This document shows, piece by piece, positions 1 through 7,575 of a stretch of DNA of 64,000 nucleotides (positions within the stretch are counted from its first letter, which is position 1; every line of letters starts with the position of its first letter). The notes beneath the pieces are model-generated. The model searched no databases. It saw only the letters and a list, made by a program, of their open reading frames with translations, and was not told where the DNA came from. The DNA is taken from positions 1,922,001 to 1,986,000 of the forward strand of contig NZ_CP084265.1 in the NCBI RefSeq assembly GCF_022879595.1, in the 5' to 3' direction. Origin of the DNA: Caballeronia sp. Lep1P3. Its GTDB lineage: Bacteria > Pseudomonadota > Gammaproteobacteria > Burkholderiales > Burkholderiaceae. A program made the translations under genes and the position numbers.

Positions 1-642
1 ACGGGCGTGGACCTCACGGAAACGCAGTGGGCTCAGGTCGTCGAAGTCGTGAAGGCGCGCGAACTCGTGCCGTTCCTCGACATCGCGTATCAGGGTTTCG
101 GCGACGGCATCGACGCCGACGCCGCCGCCGTGCGCCTCTTCGCCGCCGCCGAACTGAACGTGTTCGTGTCGTCGTCGTTCTCGAAGTCGTTCTCGCTCTA
201 CGGCGAGCGCGTCGGCGCGCTGTCGATCATCACGACGGCCAAGGAAGAATCGGCGCGCGTGCTGTCCCAACTGAAGCGCGTGATCCGCACCAACTATTCG
301 AACCCGCCGACGCACGGCGGCTCGGTCGTCGCGGCGGTGCTCGCGTCGCCCGAACTGCGCGCGACGTGGGAGCAGGAACTCGGCGAAATGCGCGACCGTA
401 TCCGCGCGATGCGCAACGGCCTCGTGCAACGTCTGAAGGCGGCGGGCGTCGAGCGCGACTTCTCGTTCGTGGACCGGCAGCGCGGCATGTTCTCGTACTC
501 GGGCCTGACCGCCGCGCAAGTGGACCGCCTGCGCGAGGAGTTCGGCATCTATGCGGTGAGCACCGGCCGTATCTGCGTGGCCGCGCTCAATACGCGCAAT
601 CTGGATGTCGTCGCGAACGCGATCGCGAGCGTGTTGAAGTAA
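1..642 (+). CDS. tyrB: aromatic amino acid aminotransferase, C-terminal part (5' end outside window)
   Basis: PLP-dependent class I aminotransferase that interconverts aromatic amino acids (and often aspartate) with their 2-oxo acids. The frame is open from base 1, so the N-terminal half lies upstream of the window. The visible 213 codons include the PLP-lysine region (SSSFSKSFSLYGERVGA) and the C-terminal substrate domain with the conserved arginine stretch YAVSTGRICVAALN. That glycine/arginine segment is typical of the AspC/TyrB subgroup. The gene ends in a TAA and is followed 30 bp later by a strong intrinsic terminator, so it is the last gene of its transcript. AspC is the alternative name; the two cannot be separated without the N-terminus. 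Confidence 0.9.
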   Translation, partial: TGVDLTETQWAQVVEVVKARELVPFLDIAYQGFGDGIDADAAAVRLFAAAELNVFVSSSFSKSFSLYGERVGALSIITTAKEESARVLSQLKRVIRTNYSNPPTHGGSVVAAVLASPELRATWEQELGEMRDRIRAMRNGLVQRLKAAGVERDFSFVDRQRGMFSYSGLTAAQVDRLREEFGIYAVSTGRICVAALNTRNLDVVANAIASVLK

Positions 643-672
643 GCAGGCGCGGCGCTCTGTTGGCATCGAATG

Positions 673-708
673 AAAATGGCGTCCTTCGGATGAAGGGCGC
701 CATTTTTT
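673..708 (+). terminator. intrinsic terminator of the aminotransferase gene
   Basis: Hairpin with arms AAAATGGCGTCCTTC and GAAGGGCGCCATTTT around a GGAT loop (one G-T pair), ending in six T residues. It lies 30 bp after the stop codon. Confidence 0.9.
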
Positions 709-733
709 ATGCGTGCTGTACGTGCGACTGTCG

Positions 734-949
734 TCAGAGCGCGCGCGGCGCGGGATGCGCGACGGAGTTTGCATCGTCCGATTCGACGAGGCCGAACGAA
801 ATGGCGCGCGCCAGTTCGGCGCTCACGCTCGCAACACCCGTCTGGTGATGACGCGCCGCCGCCCCGCGTTCCTCGGCACGCATGCAGAAAGTCAGCGAGG
901 CGAGCAGCAGGATGGCGAGAGGCCAGTAAGTCGATATTGTCTTTCTCAT
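734..949 (-). CDS. small hypothetical exported or membrane protein (71 aa)
   Basis: I do not recognise the family. The predicted product starts MRKTISTYWPLAILLLASL, a positively charged n-region followed by a hydrophobic stretch of about 14 residues and a cysteine (LTFC) near residue 20. It could therefore be a signal peptide, a lipoprotein signal without a good lipobox, or a single membrane anchor. The remainder is polar. The start is chosen because GAAGG sits 7 bp upstream of this ATG; an upstream in-frame ATG at 1078 has no such site and adds an unlikely sequence. It is divergent from the lipoprotein gene at 1209. The coding case rests only on the start site and hydrophobic profile. Confidence 0.45.
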   Translation of the reverse strand: MRKTISTYWPLAILLLASLTFCMRAEERGAAARHHQTGVASVSAELARAISFGLVESDDANSVAHPAPRAL

Positions 950-1208
950 GAGACTACCTTCGATTCGATGCCGTGGCGGGCGGTCGCCCACCTTCGACGT
1001 TTCGGATGGTACGCAATCGACCGATTCCGAAAAAGCCGTGTCGCGAAGAAGGACCGTTGCGCTGACGGTAACGAGCAAGATCCCGGCCAGCCCGTCCAGC
1101 GGGAACGCCCCCGCTCCGTCGCCGTCATAAAGCCTTACAAAGTTGTCGGGGACATTAACGCGCGCAAGGTGTCTTAATGGCTACACACGCAACGAATTCC
1201 GAAATGCC

Positions 1209-1706
1209 ATGAAAGTCGCTGGTTTGGTGATGTTCTCGTCGGCGCTGCTGTTGGGCGGCTGCGCTGCATATCCGGATGGGCCGGCTTACGGTGGCGGCTA
1301 TCCCACTGTCTACGACGACCCCGGCTACGCCGCATACGGCTACGGCGGGCCGGTAGTGCAACCGGGCGTCGCGATCGGCGGCGGTTATTACTACGGCCCC
1401 GGCCCCGGCCGATACTGGGACGACGGCCCCGGATGGCGTCGCCCCCCGCCTGGCGGCTGGAATAACCGGCCCCACGACGGTCCGCCCCACGGCCACGGCG
1501 GCCAGCCCGGCGGCGGCCCGCCGCACGCAGGCGGTGGAGGCCCGCAAGGCGCGCAGCCGCAGGCGGGCGGCGCGCCGCTGCCCAAGGCGGTCGGCGGCGT
1601 GCGGCCGCGTCCGCCTCAACCCGCTCCGGCGGGCGGTGGCGGCGGCGGTGGCGGCAACCACGGCGGCGGAAATCAGCGCGGTTATCTCGGGCCGATCGGC
1701 GGCTGA
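1209..1706 (+). CDS. glycine/proline-rich outer-membrane lipoprotein, hypothetical
   Basis: Product of 165 aa beginning MKVAGLVMFSSALLLGGCAA, a textbook type II signal with lipobox LLGGC at residues 14-18, so it should be lipidated on the cysteine and anchored in the envelope. The mature part is low complexity: Tyr/Gly/Pro-rich at residues 22-75, then Pro/His/Gly-rich with an eight-glycine run near the C-terminus (GYLGPIGG end). No enzyme motif is visible. Upstream in-frame codons from 1143 lack a signal peptide, so the start is set at 1209. Burkholderiaceae carry many such YXGG-rich lipoproteins of unknown role. The sequence gives no functional assignment. Confidence 0.8.
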   Translation: MKVAGLVMFSSALLLGGCAAYPDGPAYGGGYPTVYDDPGYAAYGYGGPVVQPGVAIGGGYYYGPGPGRYWDDGPGWRRPPPGGWNNRPHDGPPHGHGGQPGGGPPHAGGGGPQGAQPQAGGAPLPKAVGGVRPRPPQPAPAGGGGGGGGNHGGGNQRGYLGPIGG

Positions 1707-1721
1707 GCGCATACGTCGATG

Positions 1722-1759
1722 AAAAAAGGCCGCGCCGGATCGAGCGATCCGGCGCGGCC
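1722..1759 (-). terminator. intrinsic terminator behind lutB
   Basis: Perfect 14-bp stem (arm GGCCGCGCCGGATC at 1728-1741) with a GAGC loop. Read leftward it is followed by six T residues at 1722-1727, so it stops transcription just after lutB. It may also act weakly for the rightward lipoprotein gene. Confidence 0.9.
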
Positions 1760-1780
1760 TCGTCATTTCCGAAAGACGCT

Positions 1781-3193
1781 TTAGCCGAGATGCGACCGCT
1801 GCGCCTTGTAGAGCTCGCGAAACGTGCGTCCGACCGGCGCGGGCATGTCGCGCGTGCCTGTCCATCCGGCACCGAAGGGCAACCGGGCGATCGTTCGCTT
1901 GGCTCCGCCCATGCGTTCGAGCACGCGCACGGCCAGTTTGGTCAGCAATGCATACGCGGCCGGACGCATCGCCAGATAGCCCCACGCCGCGAGCGCGGCG
2001 CGTTCGCTCCACGGACGCAGACGCCGTTCCATCTGCTTTTCGCGCAGTTTCCTGAGCAAGTCGGAAATGGGGATGCCGACCGGACACACGCTGTTGCATT
2101 CACCGCAGAGCGTGGCGGCCTGCGGCAGGTCGAGCGCCTTGTCGATGCCGACGTAAGCCGGGGTGAGCACCGAACCCATCGGCCCCGGATACACCCAGCC
2201 ATACGCATGTCCGCCGATCTTCTGATACACCGGACAGTGATTCATGCACGCGCCGCAGCGGATGCAACGCAGCATCTCCTGAAAGTCGCCGCCGATCAAG
2301 CCGGTGCGCCCGCCGTCCACGAGAACGAAATACATGTGTTCGGGGCCGTCCGTGTCGCCGGGCGCGCGCGGACCGGTTAACAGCGAGAAGTAGTTCGAAA
2401 TGGTCTGCCCTGTCGCCGAGCGCGGCAACAGGCGCATCGCCGTCGCGAGATCTTCGAGCGTCGGAAGCACTTTCTCGATGCCCGTCACCGCGACGTGCAC
2501 GCGCGGCATCACCGTGCACATGCCTTCGTTGCCCTCGTTCGTCACGACGGCCACCGACCCCGTTTCCGCAATCAGAAAGTTGCCGCCCGTCACGCCCATG
2601 TCCGCCGACATGAAGTGCGGACGCAGCACCTCGCGCGCCTCGCGCGTCATGGCGGGAATGTCGGTCAGGCGCGGCTTGCCGTGCGTCTTCGCGAAGAGGT
2701 CGGCGATCTGCTCTTTGTCCTTGTGCACCACCGGCGCGATGATGTGGCTCGGCGGCTCGTTGTCGTTGATCTGCAGGATGTATTCGCCGAGATCCGTCTC
2801 GATCGACTGCACGCCCATTTCGCCGAGCACGCGGTTGAGCTGCATTTCCTCGGACACCATCGACTTGGTCTTGATGACCTTCTTCACGTCATGCTCGCGC
2901 GCGATCTCGGCGACGAGGCGCGCGGCGTCCTGTGTCGATTCCGCGTAGAGCACGGTCGCGCCGCGACGCGTCGCCTCGCGCTCGAAGGTTTCAAGCCACA
3001 CGTCGAGATTGTCGAGCGCGCGATTGCGCCGTTCCTTCAGCGCGGCGCGCGTCGCTTCGAAGTCGATGTCGCGCACGGCGCTCGCACGCGCGCTCACGAA
3101 CTTCGTCGACAGCTTCGTGAGGTTCTGCTGCAGCCTTTCGTCGGCGAGCTTGCTGCCGGCGCGGGCCTTGAAGTGCATCGTCTGTACTTCCAT
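1781..3193 (-). CDS. lutB: L-lactate oxidation iron-sulfur protein LutB (LldF/YkgF)
   Basis: Iron-sulfur subunit of the LutABC (YkgEFG) L-lactate dehydrogenase complex, which oxidises lactate to pyruvate. The 470-aa product has the LUD domain (about residues 60-300) and two ferredoxin-type cysteine clusters: C310-x2-C313-x2-C316-x3-C320 followed by P, and C363-x2-C366-x3-C370-P. These fit 4Fe-4S ligation. Length matches the family (about 475). ATG is preceded by AAGGAGA at 7 bp, and that site overlaps the lutA stop 13 bp upstream, so the two are one transcription unit. Unusually, no lutC follows: a terminator lies 22 bp after the stop. An IclR gene is divergent beyond lutA. Confidence 0.93.
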   Translation of the reverse strand: MEVQTMHFKARAGSKLADERLQQNLTKLSTKFVSARASAVRDIDFEATRAALKERRNRALDNLDVWLETFEREATRRGATVLYAESTQDAARLVAEIAREHDVKKVIKTKSMVSEEMQLNRVLGEMGVQSIETDLGEYILQINDNEPPSHIIAPVVHKDKEQIADLFAKTHGKPRLTDIPAMTREAREVLRPHFMSADMGVTGGNFLIAETGSVAVVTNEGNEGMCTVMPRVHVAVTGIEKVLPTLEDLATAMRLLPRSATGQTISNYFSLLTGPRAPGDTDGPEHMYFVLVDGGRTGLIGGDFQEMLRCIRCGACMNHCPVYQKIGGHAYGWVYPGPMGSVLTPAYVGIDKALDLPQAATLCGECNSVCPVGIPISDLLRKLREKQMERRLRPWSERAALAAWGYLAMRPAAYALLTKLAVRVLERMGGAKRTIARLPFGAGWTGTRDMPAPVGRTFRELYKAQRSHLG

Positions 3194-3206
3194 GAGCGTG
3201 TCTCCT

Positions 3207-3941
3207 TCAGGCGCGACCGTTAGCGTCGCCCGCGAGCACCTGCGCGATATGCAGCACGCGCGTGGCCGTGTCGCCCGTGCGGCGCAGGCGCCCTTCGATG
3301 TTCAGCATGCAGCCGAGATCGCCGAGCACCACCGCATCCGCGCCGCTCGCCCGGATATTCGCGCATTTCTCGTCGACGATCGCCGTCGAGATGTCGCCGT
3401 ACTTCACCGCGAACGTGCCGCCGAAGCCGCAGCAGTGTTCGCAGTTGGGCATTTCCGTCACCGGCACGCCGGCCTGCGCGAGCAGTTCGCGCGGCTGCGC
3501 CTTCACGCCGAGTTCACGCAGGCCGGAGCAGGAATCGTGATACGTGACGACGCCCTCGAAAACGCCCGGCTCGATGCGCGCCTTCGCCACCGTGACGAGG
3601 AAATCGGTCAGTTCGAACACGCGCGGCTGCATCCGCGAGAAGCGGTTCATGAGTTCGGGATCGTCGCGGAAGAGATCGCCGTAATGCGCGCGGATCATGC
3701 CGCCGCATGAACCCGACGGCACCACGACGTAGTCGAAGCGCTCAAACTCGCGCAGCGTCTTTTCGGCGAGATCGCGCGCGATCCGGCGGTCGCCCGAGTT
3801 GTAGGCAGGCTGGCCGCAGCATGTTTGCGCGGGCGGAACACTGACTTCGAAGCCGGCGCGCTCGATCAGCTTGATGACGGAGAAGCCGATTTCCGGGCGC
3901 ATCATGTCGATGAGACACGTGACGAACAAGCCGACTCGCAT
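3207..3941 (-). CDS. lutA: L-lactate oxidation protein LutA (LldE/YkgE)
   Basis: CCG-domain (heterodisulfide-reductase-type) subunit of the Lut lactate dehydrogenase complex. The 244-aa product has two cysteine-rich CCG motifs: residues including QTCCGQPAYNSG in the first half and NCEHCCGFGGTF in the second, which probably hold an iron-sulfur cofactor. The start MRVGLFVTCLID is chosen because AAGGAAGG lies just upstream and the protein then begins exactly as family members do; a longer frame to 4025 adds non-homologous residues. It is the first gene of the lutA-lutB unit, with a 148-bp divergent gap to the IclR regulator. Confidence 0.93.
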   Translation of the reverse strand: MRVGLFVTCLIDMMRPEIGFSVIKLIERAGFEVSVPPAQTCCGQPAYNSGDRRIARDLAEKTLREFERFDYVVVPSGSCGGMIRAHYGDLFRDDPELMNRFSRMQPRVFELTDFLVTVAKARIEPGVFEGVVTYHDSCSGLRELGVKAQPRELLAQAGVPVTEMPNCEHCCGFGGTFAVKYGDISTAIVDEKCANIRASGADAVVLGDLGCMLNIEGRLRRTGDTATRVLHIAQVLAGDANGRA

Positions 3942-4089
3942 GGCGTTTCCTTCCTTATGGACGTGGTACGGAACACGCCCGATTATCCGCGAAAAGCGCG
4001 CGCGAGCGCCTGTCGCGCCGCGCATTGCTTTTCACATTATGAGATACAATGACGCCTCCGCTGTTTGACGCATCAACCGATCTTCCACG

Positions 4090-4887
4090 ATGAGCGATAC
4101 GAACCCGGAATCCAAGACATCCATTCAGGTGATCGAGCGCATGATGAGCCTGCTCGACGCGCTCGCCGAGCATACCGATCCGGTCAGCCTGAAAGAACTG
4201 TCGCACGACACTCGCCTGCATCCTTCCACCGCGCACCGCATCCTGAACGACATGGTGCTCTGCCGGCTCGTCGACCGTTCCGATCCCGGCACGTACCGGC
4301 TCGGCATGCGTCTGCTGGAACTCGGCAATCTGGTAAAGGCGCGGCTTTCCGTGCGCGAAGCCGCAATGCCGCCGATGCGCGAGTTGCATCGTCAGACGGG
4401 GCAGACGGTCAACCTCTCCGTGCGTCAGGGCGACGAGATCGTGTATATCGAGCGCGCGTATTCGGAGCGCTCGGGCATGCAGGTCGTGCGGGCCATCGGC
4501 GGGCGCGCGCCGCTGCATCTCACGTCGGTCGGCAAGCTGTTTCTCGCCGCCGACGAAGCCTCGCGCGTGCGCGCCTACGCAACGCGCACCGGGCTATCGG
4601 GACACACGCAGAACAGCATTACGGATCTCGCGAAGCTGGAACGCGAGTTGTCGTTCGTGCGCCAGCAGTCGTGCGCGCGCGACAACGAGGAATTGGAACT
4701 CGGCGTGCGCTGCATCGCCGCCGGAATTTACGATGACACCGGGCGGCTCGTCGCCGGGCTGTCGCTCTCCGCGCCGGCCGATCGCCTTCAGGACGCCTGG
4801 CTCACGCAACTGAGCCACACCGCGCTGGAAATCTCGCGGTCGCTCGGCTATCAGCCCGAACAGACGGACGCCCAGGCGCAACGCTGA
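4090..4887 (+). CDS. IclR-family transcriptional regulator
   Basis: 265-aa regulator with an N-terminal winged helix-turn-helix (about residues 11-72, recognition part LHPSTAHRILNDMV) and the C-terminal IclR effector-binding domain (about 85-255, with VNLSVRQGDEIVYIE and RPLHLT-like GGRAPLHLTSVGKLFLA). It is divergent from lutA across 148 bp, so by position it is the likely regulator of lactate oxidation. The effector cannot be read from the sequence. A candidate -10 (TACAAT, 4045-4050) lies 39 bp ahead of its ATG without a convincing -35. It ends at a bidirectional terminator shared with the convergent endopeptidase gene. Confidence 0.9.
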   Translation: MSDTNPESKTSIQVIERMMSLLDALAEHTDPVSLKELSHDTRLHPSTAHRILNDMVLCRLVDRSDPGTYRLGMRLLELGNLVKARLSVREAAMPPMRELHRQTGQTVNLSVRQGDEIVYIERAYSERSGMQVVRAIGGRAPLHLTSVGKLFLAADEASRVRAYATRTGLSGHTQNSITDLAKLERELSFVRQQSCARDNEELELGVRCIAAGIYDDTGRLVAGLSLSAPADRLQDAWLTQLSHTALEISRSLGYQPEQTDAQAQR

Positions 4888-4904
4888 ACGGACCGCGAAA
4901 AGCA

Positions 4905-4945
4905 AAAAGCCGGTTTCGTCTCACGACGAACCCGGCTTTTCTTTT
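4905..4945. terminator. bidirectional intrinsic terminator
   Basis: Long hairpin (AAAAGCCGG, one mismatch, TTCGTC, loop TCAC, then the complement) flanked by T runs on both strands. It lies between the convergent IclR gene and the endopeptidase gene. Confidence 0.9.
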
Positions 4946-4960
4946 GCCTCGCGGCAAGCG

Positions 4961-6145
4961 TCAGGGATTCGCCCCGGCGCCCATGTCCGCGCTCATGATG
5001 TGCGGCTCGCCGAGCGTATCGAGATACGAACGCAGGCGGCTCGCATCGGCGAAGCGCGAATATTTGCCGTAGGAATCGAGCAGCACGATGATGACCGGCC
5101 GGCCATGCACGTTCGCCTGCATGACGAGGCACTCCCCCGCCTCGTTGATGAACCCGGTCTTCTGCAAACCGATGTCCCACGACGCATTGCGGATCAGCGC
5201 ATTCGTGCTGTTGTACGCGAGCGTGCGCTTGCCCGTGAAGACGTCGTAGCTGCGGTCGGTCGAGAACTTGCGGATGAGCGGGTACTGATACGCGGCGTTC
5301 ACCATCTTCACGAGGTCGCGCGCGCTCGACACGTTCAGGCTCGTGAGACCGGTGGAATTCTCGAAGTGCGTATCGGTCATGCCGAGCGCCTTCGCCTTCG
5401 CGTTCATCGCGGCGATGAACGCCGGGCGGCCGCCAGGGTAATAGCGCGACAGCGCCGCCGCCGCGCGGTTTTCCGATGCCATCAGCGCGATATGCAGCAT
5501 GTCTTCGCGATTGAGCACCGAGCCGACCGACAGGCGCGAGCCGGTGTACTTCTCGTAGTCGCGGTCTTCGTCCGTCACCGTGATTTCGTCGGTGAGCGGC
5601 AAGTGCGAATCGAGCACGACCATCGACGTCATCAGCTTGGTGATCGACGCGATCGGCACGACGGCGCGCGAGTTCTTGTCGAAGAGCGTTTCGGACGTGT
5701 CCTGATCCACCACATAGGCGACGCTCGAGCGCAGCGCGAGGCTGTCGGGCGTGTCGTGCAGTCCGAACGCCTGCCCGACCGACGTGGCGCGCGGCTGAAA
5801 TGCCACCGCGTGCACGGCAGCGCGGCGCGCGTGCGGGTCCATGTGGTAGTTCACGCGACGCTTGCGCGATGCCTTGGGCGCGTCGTCGTCTTCGGCGGCG
5901 GCGACTTTCGCGGCACGCGCGCCTTTCGACGCTTTCGCGACGCGCGCGGGCTTCTCGCTCTTCGCGGCGGCCTCGGATTTGACGGGTTTTTTGGCGGTCC
6001 TGGTGACGGTTGCGGATTTGGCAAGGGCTTCAGCCGGAGCCGCTGCGAAGGATGCCGCTACGGCGAGCGACACGGCGAGAGACAAAGCAGAGCGCAATGC
6101 CACGCCATGCACCACCTTTAGCGACGAAAACATTTCGGTTTTCAT
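4961..6145 (-). CDS. pbpG: D-alanyl-D-alanine endopeptidase (PBP7-type, S11 family)
   Basis: Periplasmic penicillin-binding serine peptidase of family S11 that cuts D-Ala-meso-DAP cross-links in peptidoglycan. All three active-site motifs are present: S167-I-T-K170 (SxxK), S224-E-N226 (SxN) and K328-T-G330. The 394-aa form starting MKTEMFSSLK has a clear signal peptide ending in APAEALA near residue 42. A Lys/Ala-rich linker (residues 42-100), longer than in E. coli PbpG, separates signal and catalytic domain. An in-frame start at 6208 adds residues before the signal, and 6133 is a shorter alternative; none has a strong ribosome site. A carboxypeptidase role (DacD-like) is possible, but the lack of a C-terminal amphipathic domain favours PbpG. 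Confidence 0.88.
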   Translation of the reverse strand: MKTEMFSSLKVVHGVALRSALSLAVSLAVAASFAAAPAEALAKSATVTRTAKKPVKSEAAAKSEKPARVAKASKGARAAKVAAAEDDDAPKASRKRRVNYHMDPHARRAAVHAVAFQPRATSVGQAFGLHDTPDSLALRSSVAYVVDQDTSETLFDKNSRAVVPIASITKLMTSMVVLDSHLPLTDEITVTDEDRDYEKYTGSRLSVGSVLNREDMLHIALMASENRAAAALSRYYPGGRPAFIAAMNAKAKALGMTDTHFENSTGLTSLNVSSARDLVKMVNAAYQYPLIRKFSTDRSYDVFTGKRTLAYNSTNALIRNASWDIGLQKTGFINEAGECLVMQANVHGRPVIIVLLDSYGKYSRFADASRLRSYLDTLGEPHIMSADMGAGANP

Positions 6146-6867
6146 TAGTGTTCTGTTGGGCGGCTGGAGAGTACCGCCAAGTGTAGTGAAGCTGCGAAAT
6201 TTAAGCAATATTAAGCACTTATCGGCGCTCTTTAAACCGAGTTGTAAGCGTTCATTGCTGGTTTGGGCACAATATGGGCATTGATCGGAAAAAACGATCG
6301 ACGACCGGAAGGAGCCTGCGGCTGAAAACGCGCTTTCGCGGGAGACGACTCACACGTTGTCGGCAAAAACTTCTGAAACTTGAGTCCTGGCTGATGAAAC
6401 GCGACCGCGAAGCGCGAAGCGGCAAGCGCCCCTCGTGTCGCGCTGCAGCGCATGATTGATGAGCGTGGGATCGACAGTCGGAATGTTAACGGTTCTTCAA
6501 CAAATTGGTGTACGGCAACATCCTAAAAATAGGACGGATGCGAGACTTATCTTATAAACAATCTCGATGTGCGCTTCACCGTCGGGCGCGCTTGGCTTCG
6601 TCCATCACCACCGGGCGCTGTCCGATAAGGTGCAGCGGTTCACGCCCCAAATCCAGCACGCTGACCAATCCGCTTACTTAAGCTCTTGTTTAACCAGCGT
6701 TTTCCCTCATTGTGCGGCGCACAAAAACTGCTTGACAACCATAGGAATATCTCTAAAATGGGCTCCATGTTGCGACGCACCAATGCAACGCGTACCGACT
6801 AGCAGCGCCTCCGCTGCGTCTACCAAACCACGACCCGCAATGATGGGTCGGCTATCAGGAGCCTGAG
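6146..6867. other. 722-bp intergenic region between pbpG and the phasin gene
   Basis: No convincing gene: the short open frames here have no ribosome site and improbable composition. The region is AT-richer than its surroundings. It holds direct repeats TTAAGCA (6200-6206 and 6210-6216) close to the likely pbpG promoter, the inverted repeat TCCTA-N4-TAGGA (6521-6534), and the phasin promoter at 6732-6759. Confidence 0.7.
6732..6759 (+). promoter_or_regulatory. sigma-70 promoter of the phasin gene
   Basis: Perfect -35 TTGACA (6732-6737), 16-bp spacer, near-consensus -10 TAAAAT (6754-6759), about 100 bp ahead of the ATG. Just downstream (6770-6778) TGC-GAC-GCA resembles the TGC-N3-GCA core reported for PhaR repressor sites at phasin genes; that link is an inference. 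Confidence 0.75.
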
Positions 6868-7446
6868 ATGACCCTGTTGACCCCCGAGCAAATCGCCGCT
6901 GCACAGAAAGCCAACTTCGACGCCCTGTTCGGTCTGACGAACAAAGCCTTCGAAGGCATCGAGAAGCTCGTCGAACTGAATCTGCAAGTCGTGAAGTCGA
7001 CGCTCGCCGAAGGCCAGGAAAACGCCCAGCGCGCGCTGTCCGTGAAGGACGCACAGGAACTGCTGGCGCTGCAAGCGAGCCTTTCGCAGCCGGTCGCGGA
7101 AAAGGTGCTGTCGTATGGCCGTCACCTGTATGAAATCGCGTCGGCCACGCAAGCCGAGTTCGCCCGCGTCGCGGAAGCGCAGTACGAAGAGCAGAACCGC
7201 AAGGTGCAAGCGCTCGTCGACAACGTCGCCAAGAACGCGCCTGCTGGTTCGGAAACGGCTGTCGCCGTGATGAAGTCGGCCATCACCGCCGCGAACACGA
7301 CGTACGAAACGGTTCACAAGGCAACGAAGCAAGCTGTCGAAATCGCCGAAAGCAACTTCAACGCCGCCGCTACGGCCGCGACGAAGGCTGCCACGCAAGC
7401 GACCGAGCAAGCTGCTCGCGCCACGAAGCGCCCGACGATTGCCTAA
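6868..7446 (+). CDS. phaP: phasin family protein (PHA granule-associated)
   Basis: 192-aa phasin (Phasin_2 type), an amphipathic helical protein that coats polyhydroxyalkanoate granules and controls their size and number. The sequence starts [20 protein letters not shown] and carries the family signature [20 protein letters not shown] at about residues 21-40. It is almost wholly helical, and the C-terminal third is Ala/Thr/Lys-rich ([20 protein letters not shown]), typical of phasins. Start: AGGAG lies 5-10 bp upstream. The strong TTGACA/TAAAAT promoter fits abundant expression. It is monocistronic, with a terminator at 7478. Codon use is that of a highly expressed gene. Confidence 0.95.
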   Translation: MTLLTPEQIAAAQKANFDALFGLTNKAFEGIEKLVELNLQVVKSTLAEGQENAQRALSVKDAQELLALQASLSQPVAEKVLSYGRHLYEIASATQAEFARVAEAQYEEQNRKVQALVDNVAKNAPAGSETAVAVMKSAITAANTTYETVHKATKQAVEIAESNFNAAATAATKAATQATEQAARATKRPTIA

Positions 7447-7477
7447 GTCTTCATCGACTGGCTGACTCGTTCGAAGA

Positions 7478-7500
7478 ACCCGGCTGCGGCCGGGTTTTTT
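7478..7500 (+). terminator. intrinsic terminator of the phasin gene
   Basis: ACCCGGC/GCCGGGT stem with a short loop followed by six T residues. Confidence 0.9.
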
Positions 7501-7517
7501 CATGCGCGAGCGAAATG

Positions 7518-7553
7518 AAAAAGGCGCGTTGTCCGAAGACCACGCGCCTTTTT
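7518..7553 (-). terminator. intrinsic terminator of the PDH operon (after lpdA)
   Basis: Arms AAAAAGGCGCG and CGCGCCTTTTT flank a 14-nt loop; read leftward it ends in a T run. It lies 22 bp after the lpdA stop. Confidence 0.85.
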
Positions 7554-7575
7554 CGCATCTGCGCCAACCGCCCGC

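Noticed and set aside
6274..6459. 61-codon frame upstream of the phasin gene
   Set aside because: Arg/Lys-rich, no ribosome site; region reads as non-coding.
6770..6778. Definite PhaR operator
   Set aside because: A 9-bp match to a loosely remembered core is not enough to annotate; kept only as a possibility in the findings.
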